The translations under genes were made by a program, and so were the position numbers. A stretch of 64,000 nt of DNA from Lycocorax pyrrhopterus obiensis (Eukaryota > Chordata > Aves > Passeriformes > Paradisaeidae), in the NCBI GenBank assembly GCA_014706295.1, contig JACSVZ010000002.1:104080047-104144046 (forward strand), in the 5' to 3' direction. Under the pieces are notes generated by a model, which was not told where the DNA came from, ran no database searches, and saw nothing but the letters and a program-made list of their open reading frames with translations. This document shows, piece after piece, positions 60,435-64,000 of this stretch; the first letter of the stretch is position 1; every line of letters begins with the position of its first letter.

Positions 60435-63160
60435 GGGCATGGACTGCTGCCGCTCACCTCCGTCAGCACAGCGAGCCTCTGAAATCCCGGCGGAGGGCTG
60501 GCTGATTTTCAGGCTAATCCTGCCCCGAAATCAGTGGGTGCTCACCACCTTCACCCCCAAGCATTGGGGAACAGAGCAGAGAGGCGGTGGGTGGGTGTGA
60601 GGGGGGTGCTCCCCAGTCAGCTGCCGTTGTGTGCCTGTCTAGAAGGGATATACAGAGCTATAAACTCAACTCACTGCTTTTTATATGGGTCCCAAAGCAG
60701 CCCTTTAGGAAAACCCCATTGAAAATGGGTATGGCGTTTAAGACACTTGGGTGGGGACTCTTCTTTCATGTCGACCTCCACAATGTTTAAAAGGCTTCAT
60801 GTTTTTAAAGAAAACAGAGCATTATCTGCACATTTTCAGCCCAGCACAGTCTGTGTAGTCTTGCAAATGCAAACAGATAAAATGGGACGTTGTGTAGCGA
60901 GGGCAGGGAAGGAGAACCGTGCCGTGACCCTCCACTGCTCACAAATCCAGGGTGTTTCACCTCCCACTCCCAGAGACAGCCAGGCCCTGCGTGTGCATCC
61001 ACTGCCTGCCTGTGAGCAGGGCTGCCCTCACCCTGAACCCTGTCACTGTTCGATGTCACCTCAAACCAGCACCCAGGCTTCTTTGCCTTCTCCAGGACTG
61101 CCAGCCCCACGAGGAGGAGCACAGGTGGGAAAAGCCTGGTGCTGCCAGAATAAAGGCTGATGAGTTCTTTAGGGGAGAGGGGCGAGGTACCCACTCACGC
61201 TGTGGGTCCATGTCCCCTGGCAGAGATGCTGTGCTGTGCCCAGGAGCCCTTGCGTGCAGATTGGAGGCACAGAGTGATGCATGGCAAGAAAAACTCATCT
61301 TCTCACTTTGTTATTTCCTCTTTCTTGCAAGACTGACATGAGCTGGCGCTGACACCTGATCCGCTTTTGATCTTTTTCGAGCACGGGCTGTATGTTTTTT
61401 AAAGCATTTCGTTGCCAGAGCTGACCACTACTAAGAGAGAGAAAAAGCAGTCAGCAAACATCCTCATTTAAAACTGTGTTGGTGTTAAAGCTTTGCAGAT
61501 TACTTTGCATGTTTTTCAGCCAACTCATAGGATGTTGCCAGCAGATTTCCAGTAAATTAGACATTTAAGTGAAAGTGGCTTATTTGAAATATTTGAACAG
61601 TGGCATGGGGAAAGCTTAGGTAAAAGACAGAGCTGGGAGGAGGATGATCTGTAATTTGTCTGCAGCTCTGCCTGGTGCAGATGAGATACCCACAGCAGAC
61701 CGTCATTCTCTTCAGCTTATGGTTTGTTACGAGGATTTGGGATTATCCATTCTGATTTCCCAGGCCTTAAAATTCTGATTATGCATTTCAGCTGTAGTAC
61801 AGTAGGCAAAACATTGTGGGGTTTTTTTCTGGGATTTCTTGCTTCAGGCTCTTTTTGAAATTCATGGAAGCTATCTCTAACATAATTTTTTCATAATAAT
61901 TTTAAATGTCTTTTAGAAATCTGAGGAGAGTGGAGAATTTTTTTACTGTCTCTCAGGAGTTGCATTCTTAGGTCACGGTTACAAATAGGTACAGCTCCAC
62001 TGATTAAAGCAGTGTTGTCCCTGACAGTGTTGAAGTGTGAAATGATTTGGGTAGGTTTGTGTCATCCCATTGCTTGAAGGCAGAGAGTTAAACAATACTT
62101 GTGCAGCCAGCTGAAAGGCCTAAATAAATGCGTTGCTTTAAATCACAGTGAGAGCCATCATTCATTTCCCTTGTATTTAGTGAATTAGAGCCAGGATCTC
62201 AGTGAGCAAGAATAGTTTCCTCTGTAGCTGCATGCACCATGCAGTCCTTTAACACTTGTCAGAGGAACAGAAGCAAGAGTTTGTTAACACCTGGATAGCA
62301 TCAGAGAATTATTGCATCTCACTGTGAAGGTTTTAAAGTTCTGCAGTAGTAAAGTTAGTCCTGCCATGTAGTTTTGCATCAGGTTGTTAAGGGGATTTAT
62401 AAAAAAACCATTTTGTTCAGTACTTGGTCACCTCACTGATTAATAGTATTAAGAGACTCTGTTTCCTTTTACTTAACTAGTAAGTTGGTCTTTACTGCAA
62501 GCTGATTTGGGATGGCCATTCCAACATACTCATTGCTGTATTACTAATTTTTAGTGAATAATGGAGATGTTGAATGTGGCCCTAGATGACTGGGTGATGA
62601 AACAGCTAATAGTTAAACTTGATTTTATGATAATTTATGTTCTGAAACCATATCTAACACCTCTATTTTGGACAATATATATTATCTCAGTATGAATGTT
62701 TCTGACATTTTCTTATCTTTTAATGGGGAAAACCTTCTAAGAAGCAGACTGAAAACTCAGAGTTTACCACCTTGCACATCTGTTTTCCAACTATTTTTAT
62801 GTGTCAAGGAACCCTGTTAGTTACTTGTTGTTATGCACCAACGGTCTCACAGATATATGCCAAAGGAGAAATAGCAGGGACCAGGAATAAGCAATATCTT
62901 ACTTCCTCTGTTTTGTTCAAAAAAGCTTCAATGTTCACTCAGCTCCCTTGAGGCAGTCCTCTGTCCTCATCTTGATTCTGGAGAAGTGTTTCTTGCTGCT
63001 TTATGTGTGTGGCCCACTGGGCCATGCACATGTCCCTGCTCCGTAGATGAGCTGCCACAGCCATGTTCACCCTCTCGTCCAAGCAGTAGCACCCCTCTTG
63101 CTCTGCAAGGTGGGGCTTCGTTCATGAGATTACTTGGAACACTGCCCAAAACATAGACAC

Positions 63161-63178
63161 AAAAAAAAAAAAAAAAAA
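63161..63178 (+). repeat. Poly-A run (18 A)
   Basis: Eighteen A residues follow ACAC. It is a possible retro-insertion tail on the plus strand, but no recognisable element precedes it. Confidence 0.9.
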
Positions 63179-64000
63179 GACAGTTGAGCAAAACAGGAAG
63201 GCCAAGCCTTTCTTTTAACACAAAATGCGGTCATGGGTATCAGCAGCCTCTGTGGATGGCGAGCTCGTACCCATTCCCTCAATGGCATTTCCACTGCAGG
63301 CTGAGGGAGGGACTAGGAAGAGACAGAGCACCTGCTTTGTATCCTGTGCTGGTTGTTGTGGGATCACCGTGGCTTGGGCTAATCAGAACGGACAGCAATT
63401 AAGAGTAATTGAGGTAGTCTTTCTAGCCCAGTGGTTTCCCTGTAGCTTTTAATAAGGAGAAATCAGAAGGGAAAACAAATGCTGTTGTTCACTACGCTCT
63501 CACGAGCGGTTTCTGATTGTCTCAGGATTCAACAACTCATTAGATGGAGAATTGGCAGTGCCTGGTTTGAGTAACACCAGTTTTCTGCATGTCTGTGTGA
63601 TGACATTGTTGTTTACATTCTTGAAACATGTGGAATGTTAATTTTTCTGTTGGGTTTTTTTTCCTTGGTATGGGGTTCTTGGGTTATTTTGAGCCTGATC
63701 TTGTTTTTCTCTATTATGTAAGAAGTCAAGAACATAGAAAGTGTGATATACTTTCCTCTAGTGATACTGCAGTTAAAGAAACTACAGGACTGGCTAAGTA
63801 GGAATTTGTCACAGGCCTTTGGTCACAATAAATCACTGGATTTGGAAAATATATTAATAATATGATTTTGTTTGTTTGTTTTATAATATTGTATGTGTTT
63901 GGTGGGATGAGGACAAGTAAGTACCAAACAGATTGCAAAAGAGAAACATGTTTGTAGTGGTCACAGCCCTGGCTGAAACAGCTGCCTCACCTGCAGCCTC

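Larger units (their letters stand above)
47245..64000 (+). other. COLEC12: COLEC12 intron 2 (partial, runs off the window)
   Basis: The intron starts with GTAAGT and no acceptor plus transmembrane-coding exon of collectin-12 was found before base 64000. It is therefore at least 16.7 kb long. It holds a compound trinucleotide repeat at 48.42 kb, an LTR-like unit at 54.5 kb, a solo LTR at 57.47 kb, a near-consensus Maf site at 60.42 kb in a small GC-richer patch (about 59.9-61.3 kb), and an 18-A run at 63.16 kb. The remaining sequence shows no coding signal that I trust. Confidence 0.8.

Noticed and set aside
47245..64000. Search for COLEC12 exon 3 (membrane-spanning segment after GIQEGTQCTKCK-like residues)
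   Set aside because: No frame with this cysteine pair and a following hydrophobic helix beside splice sites was found, so exon 3 lies beyond the window.

Overview
This window is nuclear DNA from a bird. The evidence is CR1 LINE tails that end in the octamer ATTCTATG, TG...CA solo retroviral LTRs of avian type, AT-rich sequence with sparse coding, and one CpG-island promoter followed by a vertebrate multi-exon gene. A songbird or other neoavian is likely, but the species cannot be fixed from the sequence alone.

Layout. From 1 to about 34.85 kb the DNA is upstream intergenic sequence. No confident gene was found there. It holds three plus-strand CR1 tails, one minus-strand CR1 tail, a class I-type solo LTR (20367-20804) with a perfect 4-bp target-site duplication, short tandem repeats, two notable inverted repeats, and two exon-like minus-strand stretches that I could not assign securely. 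From about 34.86 to 35.96 kb lies a strong CpG island. It contains the promoter and first exon of COLEC12 (collectin-12, also called SRCL or CL-P1) on the plus strand. The coding part of exon 1 is only 7 nt (Met-Lys plus one base). Intron 1 is 11.6 kb. Exon 2 (47194-47244) encodes DDFAEEEEVQSFGYKRF, the acidic cytosolic tail with a YKRF tyrosine motif. Intron 2 runs to the end of the window. The membrane anchor, coiled coil, collagen and C-type lectin exons lie beyond 64 kb.

Mobile DNA inside the gene: a minus-strand CR1 in intron 1; in intron 2 a minus-strand solo LTR (57467-58045) with a perfect 5-bp duplication, plus a second, weaker LTR-like unit (54500-54853). Candidate control elements include GC boxes and a predicted G-quadruplex just upstream of exon 1, two short upstream start codons in the leader (one a bare ATG-TGA start-stop), a second predicted G-quadruplex 58 nt into intron 1, and Maf/NRF2-like sites in both introns.

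There is only one supported gene, so there is no gene cluster or pathway to describe. No new multi-gene system was seen. The most useful leads are the compact translational-control layout of the COLEC12 leader, the datable LTR insertions, and the two unassigned exon-like segments at 11.8 kb and 31.5 kb.
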